From contig CABQNX010000021.1 of NCBI GenBank assembly GCA_902465645.1, positions 1 through 21,230 of the forward strand: a stretch of 21,230 nucleotides of DNA. The letters are read 5' to 3'. Both the position numbers and the translations under genes were made by a program. This document shows, one piece after another, positions 7,130 through 13,885 of the stretch. The first letter of the stretch is position 1; the number at the start of each line of letters is the position of its first letter. The notes beneath the pieces are model-generated. The model was not told the origin of the DNA, did no database searches, and saw only the letters and a list, made by a program, of their open reading frames with translations. Source of the stretch: an uncultured Peptoniphilus sp. GTDB taxonomy: Bacteria; Bacillota; Clostridia; Tissierellales; Peptoniphilaceae.

Positions 7130-8669
7130 TCACAATCTCCTCTTGAATTGGCAGCCTGATAACAAATTCTACATAAGCTTCATCTCTTAAATCATCTGTG
7201 AAGTTATTTTTAACAAGTAAGTCTCCCCCATAAATATTTAAGGTTTCTTCTATAAAATTAATACCTGAATGATTTGATTTATTGTAATTTTCATCTAAAT
7301 AATCTCCAAAATTTTTAATATCTATAAATATAATATCATCTTCTATTTTTAAATTTAGTTCTGAAAAATAACCCTTAGAATGCTTATAAAAATTAGTAAT
7401 GATTTCGTGAATAAACTTGTAAACTATCCTGTCGTAAGGTCTTGGCATGAAGATATTTTGGTCGCAATAAAATTCAATATGTTTATCACTTGCATACATA
7501 TTTTTTAAAGAGTTCATAAGTTCACTATAAATCTCATAATGATTTAATTCATCCTTAAAAATTGGATTTATTAAATTTATTTTAAGCCTGATTTTTTTAA
7601 TCAAGTTTTTGTGGATCTCTATAGATCTATTTATATTTTTTGGTCCATCCTCTAAAAATTTTTCAGATAAAATTATATCTTGCAAAATATCATCGTGTAA
7701 AAAACTCAGGCTCCTTTTCTCAATATTATCTGATAAATCTTTTGCCATCTTGTTGTTAAATAAAAATTTTTCATAGGAAGAATTATTGTTTTCAATTTTT
7801 CTTAACTTTATTATCATTTCAATATTTATCATATTTAAGAAAAAAATTAGGGCAAAAAGTATTGCTAAGCTATAATTTTTTATAAAATTCTCAAAAATTA
7901 TAGTAGAACTTACAATGAATATAAAATATAAGGGATTAGAATAAAAATTCAAAATTATCTTTTTCAAATTACTTTCCATAGAAATTATAAAAATTAAAAT
8001 TGAAAGTTCAGCCACAAACAAGATTATGAATTCTCTAAGATAAATGTAATCAAAAACTGGTATGAAATAAGTTATCACGAAAAACATCAAATAAATAAAA
8101 CTTATAAGAAATACATTTAATAACAATTTACGGCTATATTTTTTTATTTGCCTTCTATATGTAAAAACAATAATAATAGGAAATAAAGTTATTGCAATTC
8201 TTAAAAATTTTAATATATTTATGTGAAGTGGATTATTAAAATAATTTAAAATAAAAGAAAATAGCAAGATACTACAAGCAAGATAGTTTATATATCTCCA
8301 TTTAATCTCTTTTACACAATCTAGAAATATATATAAATTAGAAAAAATCAAAAGATAAGTAAATCCTAGGCTAACTTCATAAGTATATTTAAAATTTATT
8401 TTGTATTTGTAAAGGAAGATATAATCAAGCAAAATCCATAATGAAAATAAAACTACTAAAGAGCTGTGATCGAAGATAATTTTTTTGTTATCAGCTAATA
8501 AAAAAGTTAAAAGAGAAATATTATTTAAAAAGCTTAGGGAGAATAAAAAATACATTCCACTAAAATCTCTAAGCTTATAAATTTTTGCAGAATAAAATAA
8601 TATGTAAAGCCCTATAAAAACATAGGCTATTAAAATACTTGCCCTCAAAAATTTTTTGTCCCTAGTCAT
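7101..8669 (-). CDS. Polytopic membrane sensor histidine kinase (HPK7-like)
   Basis: A 522-aa kinase. About ten hydrophobic segments occupy residues 9-285, with no large extracellular sensor domain, so it likely senses within the membrane. The dimerisation/phospho-acceptor helix has SFLHDDILQD with H325, like the HDxxxQ box of NarX/DesK-type kinases. The N box is HEIITNFYKH (N426). The G1 region reads IKNFG (451-455) instead of the usual DxGxG, and G2 is SGINFIEE. I chose ATG 8667-8669, preceded by GGAGGGG; an upstream in-frame ATG at 8709-8711 lies in the promoter -10 region and has no ribosome-binding site. It is strongly A/T-rich, more so than the metabolic genes around it. The partner is the overlapping regulator. 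Confidence 0.88.
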   Translation of the reverse strand: MTRDKKFLRASILIAYVFIGLYILFYSAKIYKLRDFSGMYFLFSLSFLNNISLLTFLLADNKKIIFDHSSLVVLFSLWILLDYIFLYKYKINFKYTYEVSLGFTYLLIFSNLYIFLDCVKEIKWRYINYLACSILLFSFILNYFNNPLHINILKFLRIAITLFPIIIVFTYRRQIKKYSRKLLLNVFLISFIYLMFFVITYFIPVFDYIYLREFIILFVAELSILIFIISMESNLKKIILNFYSNPLYFIFIVSSTIIFENFIKNYSLAILFALIFFLNMINIEMIIKLRKIENNNSSYEKFLFNNKMAKDLSDNIEKRSLSFLHDDILQDIILSEKFLEDGPKNINRSIEIHKNLIKKIRLKINLINPIFKDELNHYEIYSELMNSLKNMYASDKHIEFYCDQNIFMPRPYDRIVYKFIHEIITNFYKHSKGYFSELNLKIEDDIIFIDIKNFGDYLDENYNKSNHSGINFIEETLNIYGGDLLVKNNFTDDLRDEAYVEFVIRLPIQEEIVNENFINRRS

Positions 8670-8702
8670 ATTCCCCTCCTTCAAATTTTGCTTTACAAGT
8701 TT

Positions 8703-8710
8703 ATTATACA
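8703..8710 (-). promoter_or_regulatory. Extended -10 promoter of the kinase/regulator operon
   Basis: On the minus strand TG-TATAAT lies about 34 nt before the kinase ATG, giving a predicted leader of about 27 nt that contains the GGAGGGG site. There is only a weak -35 (TTAGGA at 17 nt), which falls in the terminator hairpin of the small-protein genes. Confidence 0.55.
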
Positions 8711-8712
8711 TT

Positions 8713-8747
8713 AAAAATTAAAAGGTCCTAAATTAATAGAACCTTTT
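8713..8747 (-). terminator. Intrinsic terminator of the small exported-protein genes
   Basis: Minus strand: AAAAGGTTCT, 8-nt loop, AGGACCTTTT, then AATTTTTAA. The stem is 10 bp with one T-G pair (8738-8747 with 8720-8729). It lies 11 nt after the stop of the 8758-9069 gene and just upstream of the kinase promoter. Confidence 0.65.
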
Positions 8748-8757
8748 GTAAAGTTAA

Positions 8758-9069
8758 TTATTTTAAAAAAGTATATCCATCTTTTTCTACTACACCTGAA
8801 TATTCACCATAATAAATATTTTTGTCCATTTTAACTGAGTCTGAATTGAACTTTAAATCTCCTCTGTATCTTACCAATCCTTTGTTAGTCTGGTAAGTAA
8901 TGTATTCAGGAAAACTGTAGGCATCATATCTTCTCTTTACACTTGTAACTTCCATTTCTCCTTTAAAGCCATTAAATAAAAACAATACAGCTAAACAAAC
9001 AAATGCAGCTAAAATTAATATTTTTTTATTTTTAGTAAACCAACGCATAGCTTGCATACCCGACATCAT
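8758..9069 (-). CDS. Small membrane-anchored protein, paralogue B of three
   Basis: No known family recognised. A protein of 103 aa with one N-terminal hydrophobic segment (about residues 18-34, after basic KNKK) and no clear cleavage site, so probably anchored with the C-terminus outside. The C-terminal part matches its two neighbours: RYDAYSFPEYITY, YRGDLKF, then YYGEYSGVV, pattern FPxxIxY...G-L...Y-x-x-Y-x-G. The start is uncertain. ATG 9069 is 7 nt after AAGGA and overlaps the preceding gene by 38 nt; ATG 9048 (MRWFTKNKK) would give 96 aa with a 17-nt overlap and no clear ribosome-binding site. It is likely co-transcribed and translationally coupled with paralogue A. Confidence 0.72.
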   Translation of the reverse strand: MMSGMQAMRWFTKNKKILILAAFVCLAVLFLFNGFKGEMEVTSVKRRYDAYSFPEYITYQTNKGLVRYRGDLKFNSDSVKMDKNIYYGEYSGVVEKDGYTFLK

Positions 9070-9343
9070 ATAATGTTCCTTCATAAATTGCACTGTACAT
9101 ATTGTTGTCCTCTCTACGAACAGAGTTCCAATCAATATTTAAAGTACCTCTAAATTTTCTACCTGCTCTGCTGTCTGTATAAGATATAGTAGCTGGAAAA
9201 CTCCTATCATATCTATACTTTACTACTCTTACATACATTGTGTCATCTTCATAACCTAATAAGCTTTCATTCGCAAATACTGGACAAACAAGAGTCGTAA
9301 TCAATGTAAATAAAATTAAAAAACTAACAAAAAATCTTTTCAT
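9032..9343 (-). CDS. Small secreted protein, paralogue A of three
   Basis: No known family recognised. A 103-aa protein with a clear signal peptide: KR at the N-terminus, a hydrophobic core to about residue 22 and likely cleavage after PVFA. The cysteine before the site (LVCPVFA) does not make a proper lipobox. The mature part is about 78 aa, rich in Tyr, Arg and beta-branched residues, with RYDRSFPATISY, KFRGTLNI and YSAIYEGTL shared with the two flanking genes. It starts after AAAGGAGG and has its own promoter at 9400-9427. The overlapping paralogue B follows. A small beta-sheet domain is a reasonable guess; its role is unknown. Confidence 0.82.
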   Translation of the reverse strand: MKRFFVSFLILFTLITTLVCPVFANESLLGYEDDTMYVRVVKYRYDRSFPATISYTDSRAGRKFRGTLNIDWNSVRREDNNMYSAIYEGTLYDVGYASYALVY

Positions 9344-9399
9344 AAAGTTTCCTCCTTTTAATAGTAATTAATTAAGCTAGCTTATTCTCCTATAACTAT

Positions 9400-9427
9400 A
9401 TTATATCTGCTAATAAATTATTGTCAG
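9400..9427 (-). promoter_or_regulatory. Promoter of paralogues A and B
   Basis: Minus strand: CTGACA (9427-9422), 16-nt spacer, TATAAT (9405-9400). It matches the SigA consensus at 11 of 12 positions and is followed by a leader of about 50 nt. The leader contains the palindrome AAGCTAGCTT (9373-9382), a possible operator or small hairpin. Confidence 0.75.
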
Positions 9428-9444
9428 TTAACTTTTGTGCAAAA

Positions 9445-9732
9445 TTATTTAAAAGTAAAAGCTTCAGGTCTTATCGTCCCAGTATATTCTGCGTAATACT
9501 TATCAAAATCCGGATCCTTTTTTATTCTATTTTCATTTAATTTTAAATCTATTTTATATTCGATTAAACCTTTTTTCTCCTTATATGTAATGTTCTCTGG
9601 AAAAATTCTTCCATATCCACTTTTGATTTTTGTGATAGGCTCTTCTTTTGGCATTCCTAAAAATAAAAATAAAGTTAAACTAGATAGAATTAAAAATGTA
9701 ATAACAATGTTTTTTATCTTTATATTTTTCAT
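9445..9732 (-). CDS. Small membrane-anchored protein, paralogue C of three
   Basis: No known family recognised. A protein of 95 aa: basic N-terminus, one hydrophobic segment (about 9-26) without an obvious cleavage site, then a hydrophilic outer domain. GYGRIFPENITY, EYKIDLKL and YYAEYTGTI align with the two neighbours, so these are tandem duplicates that have diverged strongly. ATG 9732 follows AAGGTGAT. It begins 9 nt after the terminator of the thl-crt-hbd operon, and I see no separate promoter in that gap, so expression may rely on read-through. A 101-nt gap with a promoter separates it from paralogue A. Confidence 0.75.
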   Translation of the reverse strand: MKNIKIKNIVITFLILSSLTLFLFLGMPKEEPITKIKSGYGRIFPENITYKEKKGLIEYKIDLKLNENRIKKDPDFDKYYAEYTGTIRPEAFTFK

Positions 9733-9741
9733 CTCATCACC

Positions 9742-9770
9742 TTATAAAAAAAGAGAAGGCTCTCGCCTTC
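9742..9770 (-). terminator. Intrinsic terminator of the thlA-crt-hbd operon
   Basis: Minus strand: GAAGGC, GAGA tetraloop (GNRA type), GCCTTC, then TCTTTTTTT. It lies 19 nt after the hbd stop codon and only 9 nt before the start of paralogue C. Confidence 0.85.
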
Positions 9771-9789
9771 CCCTAATTTTTTTAAATTA

Positions 9790-10626
9790 TTAATATTTGT
9801 AAAATCCTTCGCCAGTTTTTCTTCCAAGTAGACCTGCCCTAACCATCTTCTTAAGAAGTGTGTGTGGTCTGTACTTTGGATCGCCGAATTCTGTATAAAG
9901 AACTTCCATGATTGCAAGAACAACGTCAAGTCCTACAAGGTCTCCTAATGCAAGAGGTCCCATTGGGTGGTTTGCGCCAAGTTTCATCGCTGTATCAATA
10001 TCTTCAACAGATGCAATACCTTCTGCGTAAATACCAATTGCTTCGTTGATCATTGGAATTAAAATTCTATTTACAACAAAGCCAGGAGCTTCGTCAACTT
10101 CTACTGGAGTCTTGCCAATTTCTTTAGAAAGTTCAATAATCATGTCCTTAACTTTAGGATCAGTTTTCTTTCCAGAGATTACTTCAACAAGTTTCATAGC
10201 TGGAACTGGGTTGAAGAAGTGCATACCAATTACTTTTTCAGGTCTTTGTGTAGCTGCACCAATGTCAGTTATTGAAAGAGATGAAGTGTTTGATGCTAGA
10301 ACAGTTTTTTCATCGCATTTTTCACATAATTCTGTAAAGATAGCTTTTTTGATTTTTGGATTTTCTGTAGCTGCTTCAATAATAAGGTCACAGTCAACTA
10401 CATCTTCAATATCACTTGAATATTTAAGATTTGCTAGGGCCTTATCCATTTCTTCTTTAGTCATTCTTTCTTTAGAAACATTTTTTTCATAACCCTTAGT
10501 TATTTTATTTTTAGCATTTTCTAATGCTTCTGGTGCAATGTCTCTAACTATTACTTCGTGATGAGTTGCAAGTACTTGAGCAATTCCTGCTCCCATAGTA
10601 CCTGATCCAATTACTGCTATTTTCAT
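9790..10626 (-). CDS. hbd: 3-hydroxybutyryl-CoA dehydrogenase
   Basis: It reduces acetoacetyl-CoA to 3-hydroxybutyryl-CoA with NAD(P)H in the C4 branch leading to crotonyl-CoA and butyrate. The Rossmann motif GSGTMGAGIAQ is at residues 7-17. S115 and the catalytic H136 (MHFFNPVPAMKLVEV) are present, and the C-terminal helical dimerisation domain has VVNRILIPMINEA and a GEGFYKY end. At 278 aa it is the size of clostridial Hbd and not of a fused FadB. Start ATG after GAGGGAG, 15 nt downstream of crt. It is the last gene of the operon, closed by the terminator at 9742-9770. Confidence 0.95.
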   Translation of the reverse strand: MKIAVIGSGTMGAGIAQVLATHHEVIVRDIAPEALENAKNKITKGYEKNVSKERMTKEEMDKALANLKYSSDIEDVVDCDLIIEAATENPKIKKAIFTELCEKCDEKTVLASNTSSLSITDIGAATQRPEKVIGMHFFNPVPAMKLVEVISGKKTDPKVKDMIIELSKEIGKTPVEVDEAPGFVVNRILIPMINEAIGIYAEGIASVEDIDTAMKLGANHPMGPLALGDLVGLDVVLAIMEVLYTEFGDPKYRPHTLLKKMVRAGLLGRKTGEGFYKY

Positions 10627-10641
10627 TGTTATCTCCCTCTT

Positions 10642-11418
10642 TTATTCCCCTGTAAATTCTGATTTTCTCTTGTTTAAAAATGCATCCATGCCTTCTTTTT
10701 GGTCATTAGTTGCAAAACATAGGCCAAAGTGAGTTTTTTCAATTTGCATAGCTGTATCAATGTCTGTTTGTGATCCATTGATAATTGATTGCTTAGCGTA
10801 TTCAACAGCCTTAGGAGCGTGAGATGCAATTTTATTTGCCATTTCAAGAGCCTTATCTAAAAGTTCTTCTGGTTCGTAAACATGGTTTACAAGTCCAATT
10901 TGGTAAGCCTTGTCAGCACCAATCATTTCTGTTGTGTAGATAAGTTCTTTTGCATATCCTGGTCCAATTACCCTTGAAAGTCTTTGAGTTCCACCAAAGC
11001 CTGGTGTGATTCCAAGACCAACTTCTGGTTGACCAAATTTTGCCTTAGTTGATGCAAGTCTAATATCACAAGCGATAGAGATTTCGCATCCACCACCAAG
11101 GGCAAAGCCATTTACTGCTGCAATAACTGGAACTCTACATTTTTCAATTTCCATGAATGTATCCATACCAAGTTTTGCAAAGTCATAGGCTTCACTAGCT
11201 GTGAAGTTTGCCATTTCTGCTATATCGGCTCCGGCAACAAAGGATTTACCTGCTCCTGTTATGATTATACATCTTATATCTTCGTCAACATTTGAGAAGA
11301 AGTGGTGAAGTTCTTTTAACATAGCAGAGTTAAGAGCGTTTAGGCTCTTTTCTCTACTAAGTGTTATAATAACAACTCCATTAGGTTTTTCTTCTATTTT
11401 TAGAAATTTATAATCCAT
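10642..11418 (-). CDS. crt: Crotonase / 3-hydroxybutyryl-CoA dehydratase
   Basis: An enoyl-CoA hydratase-family enzyme of 258 aa, normal for Crt. The oxyanion-hole segments are AGADIAEM (62-69) and NGFALGGGCE (103-112). The two catalytic glutamates are E112 and E132, 20 residues apart as in mitochondrial crotonase. It is placed between thlA and hbd, so it most likely dehydrates 3-hydroxybutyryl-CoA to crotonyl-CoA. ATG 11418 is 6 nt after the thlA stop, with GGAAGGG 11 nt upstream inside the end of thlA, indicating coupling. Confidence 0.93.
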   Translation of the reverse strand: MDYKFLKIEEKPNGVVIITLSREKSLNALNSAMLKELHHFFSNVDEDIRCIIITGAGKSFVAGADIAEMANFTASEAYDFAKLGMDTFMEIEKCRVPVIAAVNGFALGGGCEISIACDIRLASTKAKFGQPEVGLGITPGFGGTQRLSRVIGPGYAKELIYTTEMIGADKAYQIGLVNHVYEPEELLDKALEMANKIASHAPKAVEYAKQSIINGSQTDIDTAMQIEKTHFGLCFATNDQKEGMDAFLNKRKSEFTGE

Positions 11419-11424
11419 TCTAAA

Positions 11425-12612
11425 TTAGTCCCTTCCTACGATAAGAGCTGTTCCCATTCCTCCACCGATACAAAGTGTAGCAAGTCCTTTCTTAGAATCT
11501 CTCTTTTGCATTTCGAATAATAGAGTTATTAAGATTCTAGCACCACTTGCTCCAATTGGGTGACCTATAGCAATAGCTCCACCATTTACGTTAACTTTAT
11601 CTATGTCAAAGCCCATTTCCTTGTTAACTGCACATGCTTGAGCAGCGAAAGCTTCGTTAGCTTCAATTAGGTCAAGGTCTTCTGCCTTAAGTCCTGCAAT
11701 TTCAAGTGCCTTAGTTGATGAAGGGATAGGTCCAGTACCCATGATCTTAGGGTCAACACCTGCTGTTGCATAAGAAATAATATATGCAAGAGGTTCTACT
11801 CCAAGTTCTTTTGCCTTTGATTCTTTCATTAGTACAAGCATAGCTGCACCATCGTTAATTCCAGATGCGTTACCTGCTGTAACTGTACCGCCATCTTTTT
11901 TGAAAGCTGGTTTAAGTTTTGCAAGTCCTTCTGCAGTTACTCCTTCTCTAATGTGTTCATCAGTGTCAACTACAGTTACATTGCCTTTTCTATCTTTAAC
12001 TTCTACAGGAACAATTTCGTCTTTAAATCTTCCTTCGTTTCTTGCTTTTTCTGCATTGTTTTGAGATCTTGCAGCTAGTTCGTCTTGCATTTCTCTTGTA
12101 ATGCCGTATTTTTCAGCTACGTTCTCAGCTGTGATACCCATGTGGTAGTCGTTGAATGCATCCCAAAGACCGTCTTTAATCATTGTGTCAACAACTTTTT
12201 TGTCGCCCATTCTTGCTCCCCATCTTTCATTCATAAGGGCATATGGTGCCATTGACATTGATTCAGTACCACCTGCTAGCACGATTTCAGCATCTCCAGC
12301 TTTGATAACTTGAGCTGCTAAACTTACTGCACGAAGTCCTGATCCACAAACAATATTAAGTGTAACTGCTGGTGTTTTAATATCAATTCCTGCTCCAAGA
12401 ACAACTTGTCTTGCAACGTTTTGTCCTTGTGCTGCTTGAAGTACGTTACCAATGTAAGCTTCGTCTACCATGTCAGGTTTAACATTCGCTCTCTTAAGTG
12501 CTTCTTTTGCAGCAATTGAACCAAGTTCTACTGCAGAAGTGTTTTTGAATTGACCTCCAAAACTACCTACAGCTGTTCTTGCAGCTGATGCTATAACAAT
12601 TCTATCTTCCAT
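11425..12612 (-). CDS. thlA: Acetyl-CoA acetyltransferase (thiolase)
   Basis: It condenses two acetyl-CoA to acetoacetyl-CoA, the entry to the C4 pathway. It has 395 aa with the three catalytic residues of biosynthetic thiolases: C89 (NIVCGSGLRAV), H351 (GHPIGASG) and C381 (CIGGGMG). ATG 12610-12612 follows a strong AAGGAGG; the frame is open ten codons further up but has no ribosome-binding site there. It is the first gene of thlA-crt-hbd. No bcd or etf genes are in the window, so the butyryl-CoA dehydrogenase step is encoded elsewhere. A GC-rich mini-hairpin lies in its leader (12636-12649). Confidence 0.95.
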   Translation of the reverse strand: MEDRIVIASAARTAVGSFGGQFKNTSAVELGSIAAKEALKRANVKPDMVDEAYIGNVLQAAQGQNVARQVVLGAGIDIKTPAVTLNIVCGSGLRAVSLAAQVIKAGDAEIVLAGGTESMSMAPYALMNERWGARMGDKKVVDTMIKDGLWDAFNDYHMGITAENVAEKYGITREMQDELAARSQNNAEKARNEGRFKDEIVPVEVKDRKGNVTVVDTDEHIREGVTAEGLAKLKPAFKKDGGTVTAGNASGINDGAAMLVLMKESKAKELGVEPLAYIISYATAGVDPKIMGTGPIPSSTKALEIAGLKAEDLDLIEANEAFAAQACAVNKEMGFDIDKVNVNGGAIAIGHPIGASGARILITLLFEMQKRDSKKGLATLCIGGGMGTALIVGRD

Positions 12613-12635
12613 GTTTTCCTCCTTATTACTACCAT

Positions 12636-12649
12636 GTGGCATAAGCCAC
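12636..12649. promoter_or_regulatory. Small hairpin in the thlA leader
   Basis: GTGGC, loop ATAA, GCCAC: a compact 5-bp GC-rich stem 13 nt upstream of the AAGGAGG of thlA, in otherwise AT-rich DNA. It could stabilise the mRNA 5' end or affect translation initiation. No U-tract, so not a terminator. Confidence 0.4.
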
Positions 12650-12744
12650 TAAAATAAATAATTTCTCCCTTTGATTTGTACAAGTTGTGCGAGTGAAAAT
12701 ATTATTTCTCTCTTATTTCAACTTTTGCTGAAAATTACCCTAAC

Positions 12745-12770
12745 TTAAATCTTATGCTAAGTAGATTTAA
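12745..12770. repeat. Inverted repeat between mnaA and thlA
   Basis: TTAAATCT, 10-nt spacer, AGATTTAA: perfect 8-bp arms, 10 nt after the mnaA stop and about 130 nt upstream of the thlA start. No T-run follows on the minus strand, so it is a poor terminator; it could be an operator for thlA. No clear promoter was found in this 168-nt gap. Confidence 0.45.
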
Positions 12771-12780
12771 TATCCTAAAA

Positions 12781-13884
12781 TCAAATCATTTCTTCCAGTA
12801 CATCAACAATTTTCTCTGCAGCGTGACCGTCACCATATGGGTTTACGGCCTTAGCCATTTCATCATATAGGTCCTTATCGTCTAGTAAAGAAACTATAGA
12901 CTCGTAAACATCTTGTTCCTTTGTACCAACAAGCTTAGCAGTTTTAGCTTCTACTCCCTCCATTCTTTCTGTCTCATTTCTAAGAACTAGAACGGGTTTC
13001 CCTAGAGCAGGTGCTTCTTCTTGAACTCCTCCTGAATCAGTAACGACAAATTTTACCCTTGCCATTAGGTTTGAAAAAGGAAGGTAAGAAAGTGGTTCTA
13101 TTAAGTGAACCCTATCTAAGTCAGCAAAATACTTTTCAGCAGCATCTCTTACTATAGGATTTAAATGTCTTGGGAATACAATTTCAAGATTTTCCCTCTC
13201 TAAGACCACACGTCTTATTGCCTTGAAAATATCTTCCATTGGCTTACCCCAATTTTCTCTCCTATGTGCAGTAAGTAACACTACATCTTTATTATAATCC
13301 AAATCGTTCAAAATTTCATCGTCAAATACGAAATCTTCTCTAACAGAATACTTTAGAGCATCAATAACAGTGTTTCCAGTTATGAAAATATTTTTTTCAT
13401 CATAACCTTCTTCTATTAAATTTTGCCTGTTGGATTCAGTTGGTGCAAAATGATAGTGGGATATTACTCCAGTTAGTTTTCTATTGGCTTCTTCTGGATA
13501 AGGTGAATATAAGTTACCTGACCTCAAACCTGCTTCAACGTGGCCAATTTTTATTTTTTTGTAAAAGGCTGCTAGGGCTGCAGCAAAAACTGTAGTGGTA
13601 TCTCCTTGGACAAGTAAAATGTCTGGTTTTAATTCATCTAAGATGTTTTCAAGTCCTTCAAGAGTCTTCGTTGTTACATCTGTTAGGGATTGTCCCTTCT
13701 TAAAAATATTTAAATCATAATCCGGTTCTATATCAAAAATTTCTAGCACTTGGTCCAACATTTCTCTGTGTTGACCTGTGACACAAGTATAGCATTCAAA
13801 CTTATTTCTCTTTTGAATTTCCTTTATTATTGGTGCCATCTTTATGCCTTCAGGCCTTGTACCAAATACAAATAATACCTTCAA
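12781..13884 (-). CDS. mnaA: UDP-N-acetylglucosamine 2-epimerase (non-hydrolysing)
   Basis: It interconverts UDP-GlcNAc and UDP-ManNAc, supplying ManNAc for teichoic acid linkage units or other surface glycans. The 367 aa show GTRPEGIKMAP (8-18), GDTTTVF with D95, GHVEAGLRS with E117, E131, HRRENWG with H207, and SGGVQEE in the C-terminal UDP-binding half, all typical of the family (also named wecB). The start is TTG 13884, 1 nt after the tagO stop, with GGAGG overlapping the end of tagO, so translation is coupled. It is the last gene of the ywlC-rpiB-upp-tagO-mnaA run. Confidence 0.94.
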   Translation of the reverse strand: MKVLFVFGTRPEGIKMAPIIKEIQKRNKFECYTCVTGQHREMLDQVLEIFDIEPDYDLNIFKKGQSLTDVTTKTLEGLENILDELKPDILLVQGDTTTVFAAALAAFYKKIKIGHVEAGLRSGNLYSPYPEEANRKLTGVISHYHFAPTESNRQNLIEEGYDEKNIFITGNTVIDALKYSVREDFVFDDEILNDLDYNKDVVLLTAHRRENWGKPMEDIFKAIRRVVLERENLEIVFPRHLNPIVRDAAEKYFADLDRVHLIEPLSYLPFSNLMARVKFVVTDSGGVQEEAPALGKPVLVLRNETERMEGVEAKTAKLVGTKEQDVYESIVSLLDDKDLYDEMAKAVNPYGDGHAAEKIVDVLEEMI

Positions 13885-13885
13885 T

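Noticed and set aside
8670..8711. Longer kinase start at 8711
   Set aside because: That ATG overlaps the -10 promoter element and lacks a ribosome-binding site; ATG 8669 has GGAGGGG.
9032..9343. Paralogue A as a lipoprotein
   Set aside because: The cysteine in LVCPVFA is not preceded by a Gly/Ala/Ser and sits before a better signal peptidase I site.
10046..10492. 148-codon plus-strand frame opposite hbd
   Set aside because: Shadow of the hbd coding sequence; no ribosome-binding site or recognisable domain.
12675..12690. Rex operator upstream of thlA
   Set aside because: TTGTACAA is a short palindrome but does not match the TTGTTAA-N4-TTAACAA layout.
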